In this document: one piece after another, positions 9,412-18,433 of the stretch
Layout: each line of letters starts with the position of its first letter
How positions within the stretch are numbered: position 1 is the first letter of the stretch
From: Seohaeicola zhoushanensis
Lineage (GTDB): Bacteria; Pseudomonadota; Alphaproteobacteria; Rhodobacterales; Rhodobacteraceae
NCBI RefSeq assembly: GCF_014656415.1
Contig: NZ_BNCJ01000015.1
Span: 1-64,000, forward strand
Length of the DNA stretch: 64,000 bases
Direction: 5' to 3'
Made by a program: the position numbers and the translations under genes
Notes under the pieces: model-generated
What the model saw: the letters and a program-made list of their open reading frames with translations, nothing else
Told to the model about the DNA's origin: nothing
Databases searched by the model: none

Positions 9412-9975
9412 ATGTTCATCCAGACCGAATCCACGCCGAACCCGGCAACGCTGAAATTCCTGCCCGGCCAGACCGTGCTGGAGGTCGGCACCGCCGATTT
9501 CCCGACATCCGAGGCGGGCGCCAAGTCGCCGCTGGCGGCGCGCATCTTCGCGGTGGACGGGGTCGAGGCCGTGTTCTTCGGCAATGACTTCGTGACCGTG
9601 ACCAAGGCCGACGCGGTCGAGTGGGACCACATCAAGCCGGCGATCCTCGGCGCGGTGATGGAGCATTACCAGTCGGGCGCCCCGGTGATGGGCGAAGGCC
9701 AGAAGATGGACTCTGGCCATGCCGAGCATTCCGGCGAGGACTCGGAGATCGTCGGCCAGATCAAGCAGCTGCTGGACACCCGCGTGCGGCCCGCCGTGGC
9801 GCAGGATGGCGGCGACATCACCTTCCACGGCTTCGACCGGGGCGTGGTCTATCTGCACATGCAGGGCGCCTGCGCCGGCTGCCCCTCGTCGACGCTGACG
9901 CTGAAGATGGGCATCGAGAACCTGCTGCGCCATTACATCCCGGAAGTGACCGAGGTGCGGCCGGTTGCCGTCTGA
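9412..9975 (+). CDS. Nfu-type iron-sulfur cluster scaffold/carrier
   Basis: A 187-residue protein with an N-terminal Nfu_N domain (residues 1-87, beginning MFIQTESTPNPATLKFLPG) and a C-terminal NifU-like domain (about 110-180). The latter carries the cluster-ligating C154-x-x-C157 in GACAGCPSS, preceded by RPAVAQDGGDI. It carries Fe-S clusters to apo-proteins in the cytoplasm. This mitochondrial NFU1-like arrangement is usual for alphaproteobacteria and differs from Enterobacteria NfuA. It stands upstream of tsaB, separated by 194 nt that hold an inverted repeat, so it is probably its own transcription unit. Confidence 0.92.
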   Translation: MFIQTESTPNPATLKFLPGQTVLEVGTADFPTSEAGAKSPLAARIFAVDGVEAVFFGNDFVTVTKADAVEWDHIKPAILGAVMEHYQSGAPVMGEGQKMDSGHAEHSGEDSEIVGQIKQLLDTRVRPAVAQDGGDITFHGFDRGVVYLHMQGACAGCPSSTLTLKMGIENLLRHYIPEVTEVRPVAV

Positions 9976-10118
9976 GGCGCGCCGGGCAGCGCCTGCCTGG
10001 GCGGGCGCCGGTGCGCGACGGCTTCGGCAGCGGGCCGCTCGCCCGGCTTGCGACGCTGTCGCCTGTTGAGACGTTGAAAGCGCCTGCCGGGGGGCAGGCA
10101 GGCGCTGCCCGGCGTGCC
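9976..10118. repeat. Long-range inverted repeat between nfu and tsaB
   Basis: Left arm 9976-9999 and right arm 10095-10118 are reverse complements with 22 or 23 of 24 pairs; an 18-nt core (GCCGGGCAGCGCCTGCCT) is perfect. The loop of about 95 nt contains no recognisable gene. The left arm begins at the nfu stop codon. In RNA it could form a long stem ending the nfu message; as DNA it resembles a small palindromic element. Confidence 0.7.
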
Positions 10119-10169
10119 GCCGGGCGGGACAAATCCTGAAACCTGCGCCTCCACGCGGATCGACACCGG

Positions 10170-10742
10170 ATGAGCGACAGCCCTGCCATTCTCGCCTTCG
10201 ACACATCGGCCGCGCATTGCGCGGCCGCTTTGCTGCGCGGCGGGCGCATCCAGGCCGCGCGGGCCGAGGCGATGAGCAAGGGGCAGGCCGAGCGGCTGAT
10301 GGGCCTGCTCGAGGAGGTGCTGGCCGAGGGTGGCACGGACTGGAAGGGTCTCGACGCCATCGCGGTCGGGATTGGGCCGGGCAATTTCACCGGCATCCGC
10401 ATCTCGGTCTCGGCGGCGCGGGGGCTGGCGCTGGGGCTGGGCGTGCCGGCCTATGGCATCGACGGGTTTGCCGCGCGGCGCGAGGCCCTGGGCGTGACGG
10501 GTGCAGTGGGCGTCCCTGCCCCGCGCGAGCAGGTCTATCTCTCGCTCTCCGGCGCGGCGGCGGAACTGGTCGAGCGGCCCGAGGACCTGCCGCCGGAGCC
10601 CGACCCGCAGGCGCTGGCCGAGGCGATCGCGCGGCTGGCGGCGGTGCGCTGGCCGGCGGCGGCGCCGGCCCCTGCCCCGCTCTACATCCGGCCCGCCGAT
10701 GCCGCGCCTTCGTCGGACCGGCCTCCGGTGCTGCTCGATTGA
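10170..10742 (+). CDS. tsaB: tRNA threonylcarbamoyladenosine biosynthesis protein TsaB
   Basis: A 190-residue ASKHA-fold protein that, with TsaD and TsaE, attaches the threonylcarbamoyl group to A37 of ANN-decoding tRNAs. It begins PAILAFDTSAAHCAAALL and carries IAVGIGPGNFTGIRIS and AARGLALGLGVPAYGI, the conserved TsaB segments. It is shorter than TsaD, as expected. The stop overlaps the rimI start (TGATG, 10740-10744), the common alphaproteobacterial tsaB-rimI pair. Confidence 0.93.
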   Translation: MSDSPAILAFDTSAAHCAAALLRGGRIQAARAEAMSKGQAERLMGLLEEVLAEGGTDWKGLDAIAVGIGPGNFTGIRISVSAARGLALGLGVPAYGIDGFAARREALGVTGAVGVPAPREQVYLSLSGAAAELVERPEDLPPEPDPQALAEAIARLAAVRWPAAAPAPAPLYIRPADAAPSSDRPPVLLD

Positions 10743-11170
10743 TGACGCCCGAGGAGATGGCGCGGCTGCATCGGGCCGCCTATGACGACCGGCCCTGGAG
10801 CGCGACGGAATTCGCCGGGCTGATGGGGGCGAAGGGGGTGTTCGTCACCGGCGATGCCCGTGCCTTCGCCCTGGTCCGGGTGCTGTTCGACGAGGCCGAG
10901 CTGCTGACCATCGCCACCCATCCCGAGCATCGCCGCCAGGGCCTCGCCCGGCGGCTGATGGAGGACTGGCAGGCGCAGGCCGCCGCGATGGGCGCGACCC
11001 GCGCGCTGCTGGAGGTGGCGGCGGACAACGGGGCGGCGCAGGCGCTCTACCTCTCCTGCGGCTACCGCGAGGACGGGCGCCGCAAGGGCTATTACGAGCG
11101 GCGTGGCGCACCGCCTGCCGATGCCCTTCTGATGAGCCGCCCGCTGACGCACGGGCAAGCGGGCGCCTGA
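10742..11170 (+). CDS. rimI: GNAT acetyltransferase, RimI-like
   Basis: A 142-residue GNAT protein; RimI acetylates the N-terminal alanine of ribosomal protein S18 using acetyl-CoA. Motif A is clear: LLTIATHPEHRRQGLARRLMEDW, in which R-R-Q-G-L-A binds the acetyl-CoA pyrophosphate. It is followed by LEVAADNGAAQALYLSCGYREDGRRKGYY, typical of RimI. Translationally coupled to tsaB. Substrate assignment rests on this pairing, since GNAT sequences alone rarely identify the target. Confidence 0.85.
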   Translation: MTPEEMARLHRAAYDDRPWSATEFAGLMGAKGVFVTGDARAFALVRVLFDEAELLTIATHPEHRRQGLARRLMEDWQAQAAAMGATRALLEVAADNGAAQALYLSCGYREDGRRKGYYERRGAPPADALLMSRPLTHGQAGA

Positions 11171-11312
11171 CCTTCCGGCGCGACAGAATCCGGTTGACCC
11201 CAAGGGGTTGCTGCGGCCTTAATCGGTGCAATACGCCCGCAGGGGCGCAACCGACCGGGCCGGTGGCGACCTGCCGCCCGCGCCCGGCCAACGACAACAA
11301 CGGGAGACCGAC

Positions 11313-12311
11313 ATGACCATGATGAAAACGCTCCTCGGAGCCGCCGCCGGCCTTGCGCTTGCCGCTGGCGCCGCGATGGCCGAACCGGCCCTGATCTTCG
11401 ACCTGGGCGGCAAGTTCGACAAGTCGTTCAACGAGGCCGCCTTCAACGGCGCCGAGAAATGGGCCAAGGAAACCGGCGGCACCTACCGCGAGATCGAGAT
11501 GCAGTCGGAGGCCCAGCGCGAGCAGGCCCTGCGCCGTTTCGCCGAGAGCGGCGCCAATCCGATCGTCACCATGGGCTTTGCCATGGCCGACCCGCTGAGC
11601 GCGGTGGCGCCCGATTATCCCGACACCAAATTCGTGGTCATCGACGTCAACTGGCTGGACCTGCCGAACGTGCGCCAGGTCAGCTTTGCCGAGCATGAGG
11701 GCAGCTACCTGGTCGGGATGCTGGCGGCGATGGCCTCGAAGACCGGCACCGTCGGCTTCATCGGGGGCATGGACGTGCCGCTGATCCGCCATTTCGGCTG
11801 CGGCTATGCCCAGGGCGCCAAGGCGGTGAACCCGGACGTCAAGATCGTCGCCAACATGACCGGCACCACGCCGGCGGCCTGGAATGACCCGGTGAAGGGC
11901 TCGGAGCTGACCAAGGCGCAGATCAGCCAGGGCGCGGATGTGATCTATGCCGCCGCGGGCGGCACCGGCGTCGGCGTGCTGCAGACCGCCGCCGACGAGG
12001 GCATCCTGTCGATCGGCGTCGACAGCAACCAGAACCACCTGCACCCCGGCAAGGTCCTGACCTCGATGCTCAAGCGCGTCGATGTCGCCGTCTACGAGGC
12101 AATGACGGCGGGCGAGAACGTCGAGACCGGCGTCTTCACCATGGGCCTCAAGGAGGATGGCGTCGGCTATGCGATGGACGAGAACAACGCCGCGCTGGTC
12201 ACCGACGAGATGAAGACCAAGGTCGAGGAGGCCAAGGCCAAGATCATCGACGGCTCGCTCAAGGTCGAAAGCTATTACACCAACGACAGCTGCCCGGCGC
12301 TGAGCTTCTGA
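11313..12311 (+). CDS. BMP-family ABC transporter substrate-binding protein
   Basis: A 332-residue periplasmic binding protein of the BmpA/PnrA/Med family, which typically binds nucleosides or purine bases. The signal peptide is residues 1-23 (MTMMKTLLGAAAGLALAAG...AMA), cut before EPALIFDLGGKFDKSFNEAAFNGAEKW. The GGKFDKSFN start, FVVIDVNWLDLPNVRQVSFAEHEGSYLVG, and VGFIGGMDVPLIRHF are family hallmarks. A GGGAGACC ribosome site precedes the ATG. A TTGACC hexamer at 11194 may be a -35 box, but its -10 is poor. It heads a four-gene importer with the ATPase two bases downstream. Confidence 0.92.
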   Translation: MTMMKTLLGAAAGLALAAGAAMAEPALIFDLGGKFDKSFNEAAFNGAEKWAKETGGTYREIEMQSEAQREQALRRFAESGANPIVTMGFAMADPLSAVAPDYPDTKFVVIDVNWLDLPNVRQVSFAEHEGSYLVGMLAAMASKTGTVGFIGGMDVPLIRHFGCGYAQGAKAVNPDVKIVANMTGTTPAAWNDPVKGSELTKAQISQGADVIYAAAGGTGVGVLQTAADEGILSIGVDSNQNHLHPGKVLTSMLKRVDVAVYEAMTAGENVETGVFTMGLKEDGVGYAMDENNAALVTDEMKTKVEEAKAKIIDGSLKVESYYTNDSCPALSF

Positions 12312-12313
12312 GC

Positions 12314-13867
12314 ATGACCGGGGCAACCCTTTCGGAGCGGCGGGAGACCGCCGCTCCGGCCATCGAACTGAAGGGCATCTCCAAGGCCTTCGGCCCGGTG
12401 CAGGCCAACAGGGACATCTCGATCCGCGTGATGCCCGGCACCATCCACGGCATCATCGGCGAGAACGGCGCGGGCAAGTCCACGCTGATGAGCATTCTCT
12501 ACGGCTTCTACAAGGCCGACCGGGGCGAGATCTTCATCAAGGGCAGGAAGACCGAGATCCCCGACAGCCAGGCGGCGATCAGTGCCGGCATCGGCATGGT
12601 GTTCCAGCATTTCAAGCTGGTCGAGAACTTCACCGTGCTGGAGAACATCATCCTGGGCGCCGAGGACGGCGCGCTGCTCAACCGCTCGATGGCCAAGGCG
12701 CGCACCGAGCTGGTGCAGCTGGAAAGGGAATACGGGCTGAACGTCGACCCGGACGCGGTGATCGAGGAGATCGGCGTCGGCAAGCAGCAGCGGGTCGAGA
12801 TCCTGAAGGCGCTGTATCGGCGCGCCGAGATCCTGATCCTGGACGAACCGACCGGCGTTCTGACCCCCGCCGAGGCCGACCAGCTGTTCCGCGTCCTCGG
12901 ACGGCTGCGCGCCGAGGGCAAGACGATCATCCTCATCACCCACAAGCTGCGCGAGATCATGGAGATCACCGACACGGTGAGCGTGATGCGGCGCGGCGAG
13001 ATGACCGCGACGGTGAAGACCGCCGAGACCTCGCCCGAACAGCTGGCCGAGCTGATGGTGGGCCGCAAGGTGCTGCTGCGCGTCGACAAGGCGCCGGCGA
13101 AGCCCGGCGCGCCGGTGCTGGAGGTCGAGAACCTGCGGGTGGTCGACGAGGCCGGGGTCGAGCGGGTCAAGGGCATCTCGCTGAACGTGCGCGCCGGCGA
13201 GATCCTGGGCATTGCCGGGGTGGCGGGCAACGGCCAGTCGGAACTGCTGGAGGTGCTGGGCGGGATGCGCTCGGGCCGCGGGGTGCTGCGGATGCGGGGC
13301 CAGGTCATGGACCCCGGCGCCGACGGCAAGGCGCGCAGGGCCATGGGCATCGCCCATGTCCCGGAGGACCGCCAGCGCGAGGGGCTGATCATGGGCTTTC
13401 ACGCCTGGGAGAATGTCGCCTTCGGCTATCACGACGATGCGCGCTATCGTTCCGGCATGTTCATGAACAACCGCGCCCTGCGCGAGGACACCGCCGCCAA
13501 GATGGAGCGCTTCGACGTGCGCCCGCCGGACCCCTGGCTGGCCGCCAAGAATTTCTCGGGCGGCAACCAGCAGAAGATCGTGGTGGCCCGCGAGATCGAG
13601 CAGAACCCCGCGCTGCTGCTGGTGGGGCAGCCGACGCGGGGCGTGGACATCGGCGCGATCGAGTTCATCCACAAGCAGATCGTGGCGCTGCGCGACGCCG
13701 GGGCGGCGGTGCTGCTGGTCTCGGTCGAGCTGGACGAGATCCTGTCGCTGAGCGACCGCATCGCGGTGATGTTCGACGGGCGGATCATGGGCGAGCGGCT
13801 GCCGGGGCAGACCGACGAGACCGAGCTGGGGCTGCTGATGGCCGGGATGTCGGAGGCGGCGGCATGA
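12314..13867 (+). CDS. ABC transporter ATPase, double-domain (YufO/NupO-like)
   Basis: A 517-residue protein with two nucleotide-binding domains, as in sugar and nucleoside importers. Domain 1 has GENGAGKSTLMS (Walker A) and ILILDEPTGVLTP (Walker B), but its signature is degenerate (IGVGKQQRVEI). Domain 2 has a degenerate Walker A, GVAGNGQSELLE, but a good signature, FSGGNQQKIVVARE. This asymmetry is normal for the class. It energises the permeases encoded after a 154-nt gap that holds a dispersed repeat. Confidence 0.92.
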   Translation: MTGATLSERRETAAPAIELKGISKAFGPVQANRDISIRVMPGTIHGIIGENGAGKSTLMSILYGFYKADRGEIFIKGRKTEIPDSQAAISAGIGMVFQHFKLVENFTVLENIILGAEDGALLNRSMAKARTELVQLEREYGLNVDPDAVIEEIGVGKQQRVEILKALYRRAEILILDEPTGVLTPAEADQLFRVLGRLRAEGKTIILITHKLREIMEITDTVSVMRRGEMTATVKTAETSPEQLAELMVGRKVLLRVDKAPAKPGAPVLEVENLRVVDEAGVERVKGISLNVRAGEILGIAGVAGNGQSELLEVLGGMRSGRGVLRMRGQVMDPGADGKARRAMGIAHVPEDRQREGLIMGFHAWENVAFGYHDDARYRSGMFMNNRALREDTAAKMERFDVRPPDPWLAAKNFSGGNQQKIVVAREIEQNPALLLVGQPTRGVDIGAIEFIHKQIVALRDAGAAVLLVSVELDEILSLSDRIAVMFDGRIMGERLPGQTDETELGLLMAGMSEAAA

Positions 13868-13910
13868 GTGGAGGGGTCGTGGCCTCGGATCGCTGCGCGA
13901 TCCGATCCCT

Positions 13911-13981
13911 GGGGGCGCCGCCCCCGCCGCGCCTGCGGCGCGACTCCCCCGGAGGTATTTGGAAAGAAGAGAAATCAGGGG
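13911..13981 (+). repeat. Dispersed GC-hairpin repeat with AT-rich tail, copy B
   Basis: The element reads GGGGGCGCCGCCCCC, then a GCGCCTGCGGCGC stem, then ACTCCCCC, followed by GGAGGTATTTGGAAAGAAGA and a GGGG end. It nearly matches copies at 19-59 (reversed) and 30140-30210. It sits between the ATPase and first permease gene of one transporter, where a hairpin could lower downstream expression. A separate small hairpin, CGGATCG-CTGCG-CGATCCG, lies just upstream near 13886. Confidence 0.8.
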
Positions 13982-14021
13982 CGCGGCGCGCACCGGGTCC
14001 GGGGGGCGCGACGTGGACGTG

Positions 14022-15107
14022 ATGCCGAAATGGGCCGAGGTGATCCTCGTGCCGCTGATCTCGCTGCTGCTGGCCGCGATCCTCTCGGCGCTGGTGATCC
14101 TGGCGATCGGCGAGGATCCGGTGGCGGCCGTCAAGATGATGGTCGAGGGCGCGCTGGGGTCGACCTATGCCTGGGGCTACACGCTCTATTACGCGACCAA
14201 CTTCATGTTCACAGGGCTGGCGGTGGCGGTGGCCTTCCATGCGCGGATGTTCAACATCGGCGGCGAGGGGCAGGCGATGATCGGCGGGCTGGGGGTGGCG
14301 CTGGCCTGTCTCTACGTGCCCTGGCCGCATTGGTCGCTGGGGCTGCTGGGCGCGATCCTTGCGGGCGGGCTGTTCGGCGCGGGATGGGCGCTGATCCCGG
14401 CCTGGCTGCAGGCGAAGCGGGGCAGCCATGTCGTCATCACCACGATCATGTTCAACTTCATCGCCGCCTCGGCGCTGAACTACATCCTGGTGAACCTGCT
14501 GAAGCCCAAGGGCTCGCAGGATCCGGCCAGTGCCCGCTTTCCCGAGGCGGTGCACCTGCCGACGCTGCATGAGCTTCTGGCGCCGCTGGGGATCAACTTC
14601 TCGAAGGCGGCGCCGGCCAATGTCTCGCTGCTGGTAGCGGTTGCCGCCTGCGTGCTGGTCTGGGCGCTGATCTGGCGCACGCGGTTGGGATACGAGATCC
14701 GCGCCTATGGCCAGTCCGAGCCGGGCGCGCGCTATGCCGGGATCTCGGGGGTGCGGATCATCCTGATCTCGATGGTGATCTCGGGGGCGCTGGCGGGCTG
14801 CATGGCGATCAACAACGTCATGGGCGAGGCAGAGCGGCTGGTGCTGAACGCGACCGAGGGCGCCGGTTTCATCGGCATCGCCGTCGCGCTGATGGGGCGC
14901 AGCCATCCGTTCGGGGTTTTCCTGGCGGCGATCCTCTTCGGCTTTCTCTACCAGGGCGGGGCCGAGCTGGCGCTCTGGACCAAGATCCCGCGCGAGATGA
15001 TAACCGTGATCCAGGCGCTGGTGATCCTGTTCACCGGGGCGCTGGACAACATGGTGCGGGCGCCGCTGGAGCGGATCTTCCTGGCGGCGCGGCGGGGGCG
15101 GGGCTGA
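14022..15107 (+). CDS. ABC transporter permease (nucleoside/BMP type), first subunit
   Basis: A 361-residue inner-membrane permease of the BPD_transp_2 family (YufP/NupP-like) with eight or more hydrophobic segments. It includes TGLAVAVAFHARMFNIGGEGQAMIGGL, the family's conserved loop that contacts the ATPase, and GGAELAL...IPREMITVIQALVILFTGA near the end. The start is uncertain: ATG 14022 gives MPKWAEVILVPLIS, and GTG codons at 14013 and 14019 are alternatives. Its stop overlaps the next permease (TGATG), so the two subunits are made in equal amounts. Confidence 0.88.
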   Translation: MPKWAEVILVPLISLLLAAILSALVILAIGEDPVAAVKMMVEGALGSTYAWGYTLYYATNFMFTGLAVAVAFHARMFNIGGEGQAMIGGLGVALACLYVPWPHWSLGLLGAILAGGLFGAGWALIPAWLQAKRGSHVVITTIMFNFIAASALNYILVNLLKPKGSQDPASARFPEAVHLPTLHELLAPLGINFSKAAPANVSLLVAVAACVLVWALIWRTRLGYEIRAYGQSEPGARYAGISGVRIILISMVISGALAGCMAINNVMGEAERLVLNATEGAGFIGIAVALMGRSHPFGVFLAAILFGFLYQGGAELALWTKIPREMITVIQALVILFTGALDNMVRAPLERIFLAARRGRG

Positions 15108-16072
15108 TGGATTTCCTGACCATCCTGCAGATCCTCGACAGTTCCGTCCGGCTGGCCACGCCGCTGCTGCTGGCCTGCCTGGCCGGGCTCTATTCCGAAC
15201 GGGCGGGGATCTTCGACATCGGGCTTGAGGGCAAGATGCTGGCGGCGGCCTTCCTCTCGGCGGCGGTGGCGGCGGTGACGGGCTCGGTCTGGCTGGGGCT
15301 GCTGGCGGGGATTGCCGCCTCGATGGTGCTGTCGGGGCTGCACGGCCTCGCCTCGATCACCTTCCGGGGCAACCAGCTGATCTCGGGCGTGGCGATCAAC
15401 TTCCTGGCCTCGGGGCTGACCGTGCTGGTGGCGCAGGACTGGTTCGCCCAGGGCGGGCGCACGCCTTCGCTGGGGGGCGATGCGCGGTTCACCGGGCTGA
15501 CCCTGCCCTTTGCCGATGCGCTGGCGGGCGTGCCGGTGATCGGGCCGGTCTATGCCGAGCTGATCTCGGGCCATTCGATCCTGGTCTACCTCGCCGTGGC
15601 CGCCGTGCCGGCGACCTGGTGGGTGCTCTACCGCACCCGTTTCGGGCTGCGGCTGCGGGCGGTGGGCGAGAACCCGGCGGCGGTGGATACCGCCGGCATA
15701 TCGGTTGTCGGGCTGCGCTTTGCCGCGGTGGCGATCTGCGGGCTGCTCTGCGGCATTGCCGGGGCTTACCTGTCGACCGCGCTGCAGGCCGGCTTCGTCA
15801 AGGAGATGACGGCGGGGCGTGGCTTCATCGCGCTGGCGGCGCTGATCTTTGCCAAGTGGCGGCCCTGGCAGGCGATGTGGGCCTGCCTGCTCTTCGGCGT
15901 CCTGCAGGCGATCGCGCTGCGCTATCAGAACATCCGGCTGGGCGAGATCACCATCCCGGTGCAGGTCATGGACGCCCTGCCCTATGTGCTGACGGTGGTG
16001 ATCCTGGCCGGTTTCGTCGGCAAGGCCATCGCCCCGCGTGCGGGCGGCGAGCCCTATGTGAAGGAGCGGTAA
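15107..16072 (+). CDS. ABC transporter permease (nucleoside/BMP type), second subunit
   Basis: A 321-residue multispanning permease, the partner of the preceding gene (YufQ/NupQ-like). Its N-terminal part carries LACLAGLYSERAGIFDIGLEGKMLAAAF, and the GENPAAVDTAGISV loop is typical of the family. It has eight to nine predicted membrane segments. Translationally coupled to the first permease. No nucleoside hydrolase or deaminase follows, so the substrate (purine nucleoside, hypoxanthine or similar) is a family-level guess. Confidence 0.9.
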   Translation: MDFLTILQILDSSVRLATPLLLACLAGLYSERAGIFDIGLEGKMLAAAFLSAAVAAVTGSVWLGLLAGIAASMVLSGLHGLASITFRGNQLISGVAINFLASGLTVLVAQDWFAQGGRTPSLGGDARFTGLTLPFADALAGVPVIGPVYAELISGHSILVYLAVAAVPATWWVLYRTRFGLRLRAVGENPAAVDTAGISVVGLRFAAVAICGLLCGIAGAYLSTALQAGFVKEMTAGRGFIALAALIFAKWRPWQAMWACLLFGVLQAIALRYQNIRLGEITIPVQVMDALPYVLTVVILAGFVGKAIAPRAGGEPYVKER

Positions 16073-16184
16073 GGCACAGGCAGCCGGCCCGATTGTGGCC
16101 AGATTCCATCGGGGTATCGGTCCAGTTCGCGGCGGTTGCGAAACACGTATTGATTGGCCCGGAGTGCGGGGGCTAGGAACGAAC

Positions 16185-17111
16185 ATGCAGATCTACCTTC
16201 CCATCGCCGAGGTATCGGTCAACGCGTTCCTCATTCTGGGGCTGGGAGGGCTGGTGGGCATCCTGTCGGGGATGTTCGGCGTCGGCGGCGGCTTCCTCAT
16301 CACCCCGCTGCTGTTCTTCGTGGGCATCCCGCCGGCAGTGGCGGTGGCGACCTCGGCCAACCAGATCGTCGCCTCCTCCTTCTCGGCCATCCTCGCGCAT
16401 TTCAGGCGCAAGACGGTCGATCTCAAGATGGGCATGGTGCTGCTGGCGGGGGGCCTCGTCGGTTCGGGCCTGGGCGTCATCCTGTTCAACTATCTCAAGA
16501 GCATCGGCCAGGTCGATCTGATGGTGCGGCTCTGCTACGTGCTCTTTCTCGGCGTCGTCGGCCTGCTGATGTTCATCGAGAGCGTGAACGCCATCCGCAA
16601 GAGCCGCCAGCCGATCGGGCCGCGCAAGCCCTCGTCGCGGCGGCACAAGAGCTGGATCTATGCGATGCCGGTGAAGATCCGGTTCCGCACCTCGGGCCTT
16701 TACATCTCGGTCTTCCCGCCGCTGCTGATCGGCCTGCTGGTGGGCGCGCTGGCGGCGGTGATGGGGGTCGGCGGCGGCTTCATCATGGTGCCGGCGATGA
16801 TCTACCTGCTGGGGATGCCGACCAAGGTGGTGGTCGGCACCTCGCTGTTCCAGATCATCTTCGTGGCCGCCTTCACCACCATGCTGCACGCCGTCACCAA
16901 CCACACGGTGGACACGGTGCTCGCCGTGCTGCTGCTGCTGGGCGGGGTGATCGGGGCGCAGTTCGGCACCCAGTTCGCCATGCGCCTCAAGGCCGAGCAG
17001 CTGCGGGTGCTGCTGGCGCTGCTGGTGCTGCTGGTCTGCGGCAAGCTGGCGCTGGAGCTGCTGCTGATGCCGTCGGAACTCTATTCCCTCACCCGGCCGG
17101 GAGGACACTGA
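16185..17111 (+). CDS. TauE/SafE-family membrane exporter
   Basis: A 308-residue protein with about eight membrane segments and the family's duplicated halves. Each half has a glycine-rich start: LVGILSGMFGVGGGFLITP (residues 23-41) and LAAVMGVGGGFIMVPAMIYLLGMP. The family exports sulfite, sulfoacetate or related organosulfonates. The ATG at 16185 has GGCTAGGAAC upstream; an earlier in-frame start at 16095 is unlikely. The stop overlaps the next gene's ATG, pairing it with a TIGR02186 protein, a frequent pairing in Rhodobacterales. Confidence 0.88.
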   Translation: MQIYLPIAEVSVNAFLILGLGGLVGILSGMFGVGGGFLITPLLFFVGIPPAVAVATSANQIVASSFSAILAHFRRKTVDLKMGMVLLAGGLVGSGLGVILFNYLKSIGQVDLMVRLCYVLFLGVVGLLMFIESVNAIRKSRQPIGPRKPSSRRHKSWIYAMPVKIRFRTSGLYISVFPPLLIGLLVGALAAVMGVGGGFIMVPAMIYLLGMPTKVVVGTSLFQIIFVAAFTTMLHAVTNHTVDTVLAVLLLLGGVIGAQFGTQFAMRLKAEQLRVLLALLVLLVCGKLALELLLMPSELYSLTRPGGH

Positions 17112-17875
17112 TGCGCGCGCTGCTCGTGGCTTTCCTGATGCTGCTGCCGGGGCTGGCCCTGGGCAGCGAGGAGGTCGTGCTGGGCCTGTCGAAGGACAAG
17201 GTCTCGATCACCACCAGCTTCGATGGCTCCGACATCCTGATCTTCGGCGCGGTCAAGCGCGAGACGCCGATCCCGGAGGGCCCGCCGCTGCAGGTGCTGA
17301 TCACCGTCACCGGGCCGATGGCGCCGGTGCTGGTGCGCCGCAAGGAGAAGGCCTACGGCATCTGGATCAACCGCGATGCGGTGGAGGTGGACTCGGCGCC
17401 GAGCTTCTACGCGGTGGCGACGACAGGGCCGATGAAGGAAGTACTGAAGGACGTCGAGGACCTGCGCCAGAAGATCAGCATCGACCGGGTGATCCGCTCG
17501 GTCGGGGCGCCGATGAACATCATGGATTCGGCCAGCTTCACCGATGCGGTAATCCGCATCCGCCAGGACCAGGGGCTGTATCAGCAGCTCGAGGGCGAGG
17601 TGGCGCTGGACGAGCAGACGCTGTTCCGCACCGCCATCGAGCTGCCGTCGAACCTGGTGGAAGGCGATTACGAGACGCGCATCTTCCTGACCCGCGAGGG
17701 GCGGGTGGTGTCGTCCTACCGGACCGTCATCGTGGTCAACAAGGTGGGCATGGAGCGCTGGCTCTACGGCATGGCGCAGGAGAACGCGCTGCTCTACGGG
17801 CTGATGTCGCTGGCCATCGCGATTGCCGCCGGTTGGGGCGCGTCCGAGGCCTTCCGGCTGCTGCGGCAGAGCTGA
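17111..17875 (+). CDS. TIGR02186-family membrane-anchored protein
   Basis: A 254-residue protein with a cleavable-looking signal peptide (MRALLVAFLMLLPGLALG), a periplasmic body of beta-rich sequence (EEVVLGLSKDKVSITTSFDGSDILIFGAVK) and one C-terminal membrane segment (about residues 225-245, LLYGLMSLAIAIAAGWGAS). This is the layout of the uncharacterised TIGR02186 family, which is usually encoded beside TauE/SafE permeases. It probably assists that permease on the periplasmic face; the actual role is unknown. Coupled by a one-base stop/start overlap to the exporter gene. Confidence 0.82.
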   Translation: MRALLVAFLMLLPGLALGSEEVVLGLSKDKVSITTSFDGSDILIFGAVKRETPIPEGPPLQVLITVTGPMAPVLVRRKEKAYGIWINRDAVEVDSAPSFYAVATTGPMKEVLKDVEDLRQKISIDRVIRSVGAPMNIMDSASFTDAVIRIRQDQGLYQQLEGEVALDEQTLFRTAIELPSNLVEGDYETRIFLTREGRVVSSYRTVIVVNKVGMERWLYGMAQENALLYGLMSLAIAIAAGWGASEAFRLLRQS

Positions 17876-17988
17876 ACCACCCTCCCGCTTGAAAACGCGC
17901 GCCGGGCGTGCCATATCGCCCCCGCGAGGACGACCTCCCCATTTTGGACCAAAGCCCGGGACGGCCCGGCACCGGAACCGAGGTTGCC

Positions 17989-18420
17989 ATGCGCTCTCCT
18001 TTAGACCGTCTTCGCCACGCCCTGAGCTTCGAGATCATCGCCCTGCTGCTGATTGTTCCCCTGGGCGCGGCCGCCTTTCACATGCCGATGCAGGACATCG
18101 GCGTCGTCGGCATCGTCAGCGCGACGATCGCGACGCTGTGGAACATGCTCTACAACTACCTCTTCGACCTGGCGCTGCGCCGCAGCACCGGCACGACGCT
18201 CAAGTCGGGGCTGGTCCGCGTGCTCCATGCCGTGCTGTTCGAATGCGGGCTGCTGGTGGTGCTGATGCCCTTCATCGCCTGGTATCTGTCGATCTCGCTC
18301 TGGCAGGCCTTCGTGATGGACCTGTCCTTCGCGGTTTTCTACATGGTCTACGCGCTGATCTTCAACTGGGCCTACGACCGGCTGTTCCCGCTGCCCGAGT
18401 GGAACCGGGCGGCGGCCTGA
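17989..18420 (+). CDS. PACE-family (AceI-like) multidrug efflux protein
   Basis: A 143-residue, four-helix inner-membrane protein made of two bacterial transmembrane pair repeats. The conserved glutamate of the family sits at residue 15 in RLRHALSFE, the position known in AceI. WNMLYNYLFD and FNWAYDRLFPLPEW are the repeated ends of the two halves. PACE proteins export biocides such as chlorhexidine, and possibly polyamines, using proton motive force. An earlier in-frame ATG at 17908 would spoil the Glu15 position, so 17989 is chosen. It stands alone. Confidence 0.9.
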   Translation: MRSPLDRLRHALSFEIIALLLIVPLGAAAFHMPMQDIGVVGIVSATIATLWNMLYNYLFDLALRRSTGTTLKSGLVRVLHAVLFECGLLVVLMPFIAWYLSISLWQAFVMDLSFAVFYMVYALIFNWAYDRLFPLPEWNRAAA

Positions 18421-18433
18421 GCCGCCACTGGCC

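Noticed and set aside
13868-14021. Coding sequence in the gap between transporter ATPase and permease genes
   Set aside because: Frames here only translate the GC-hairpin repeat.
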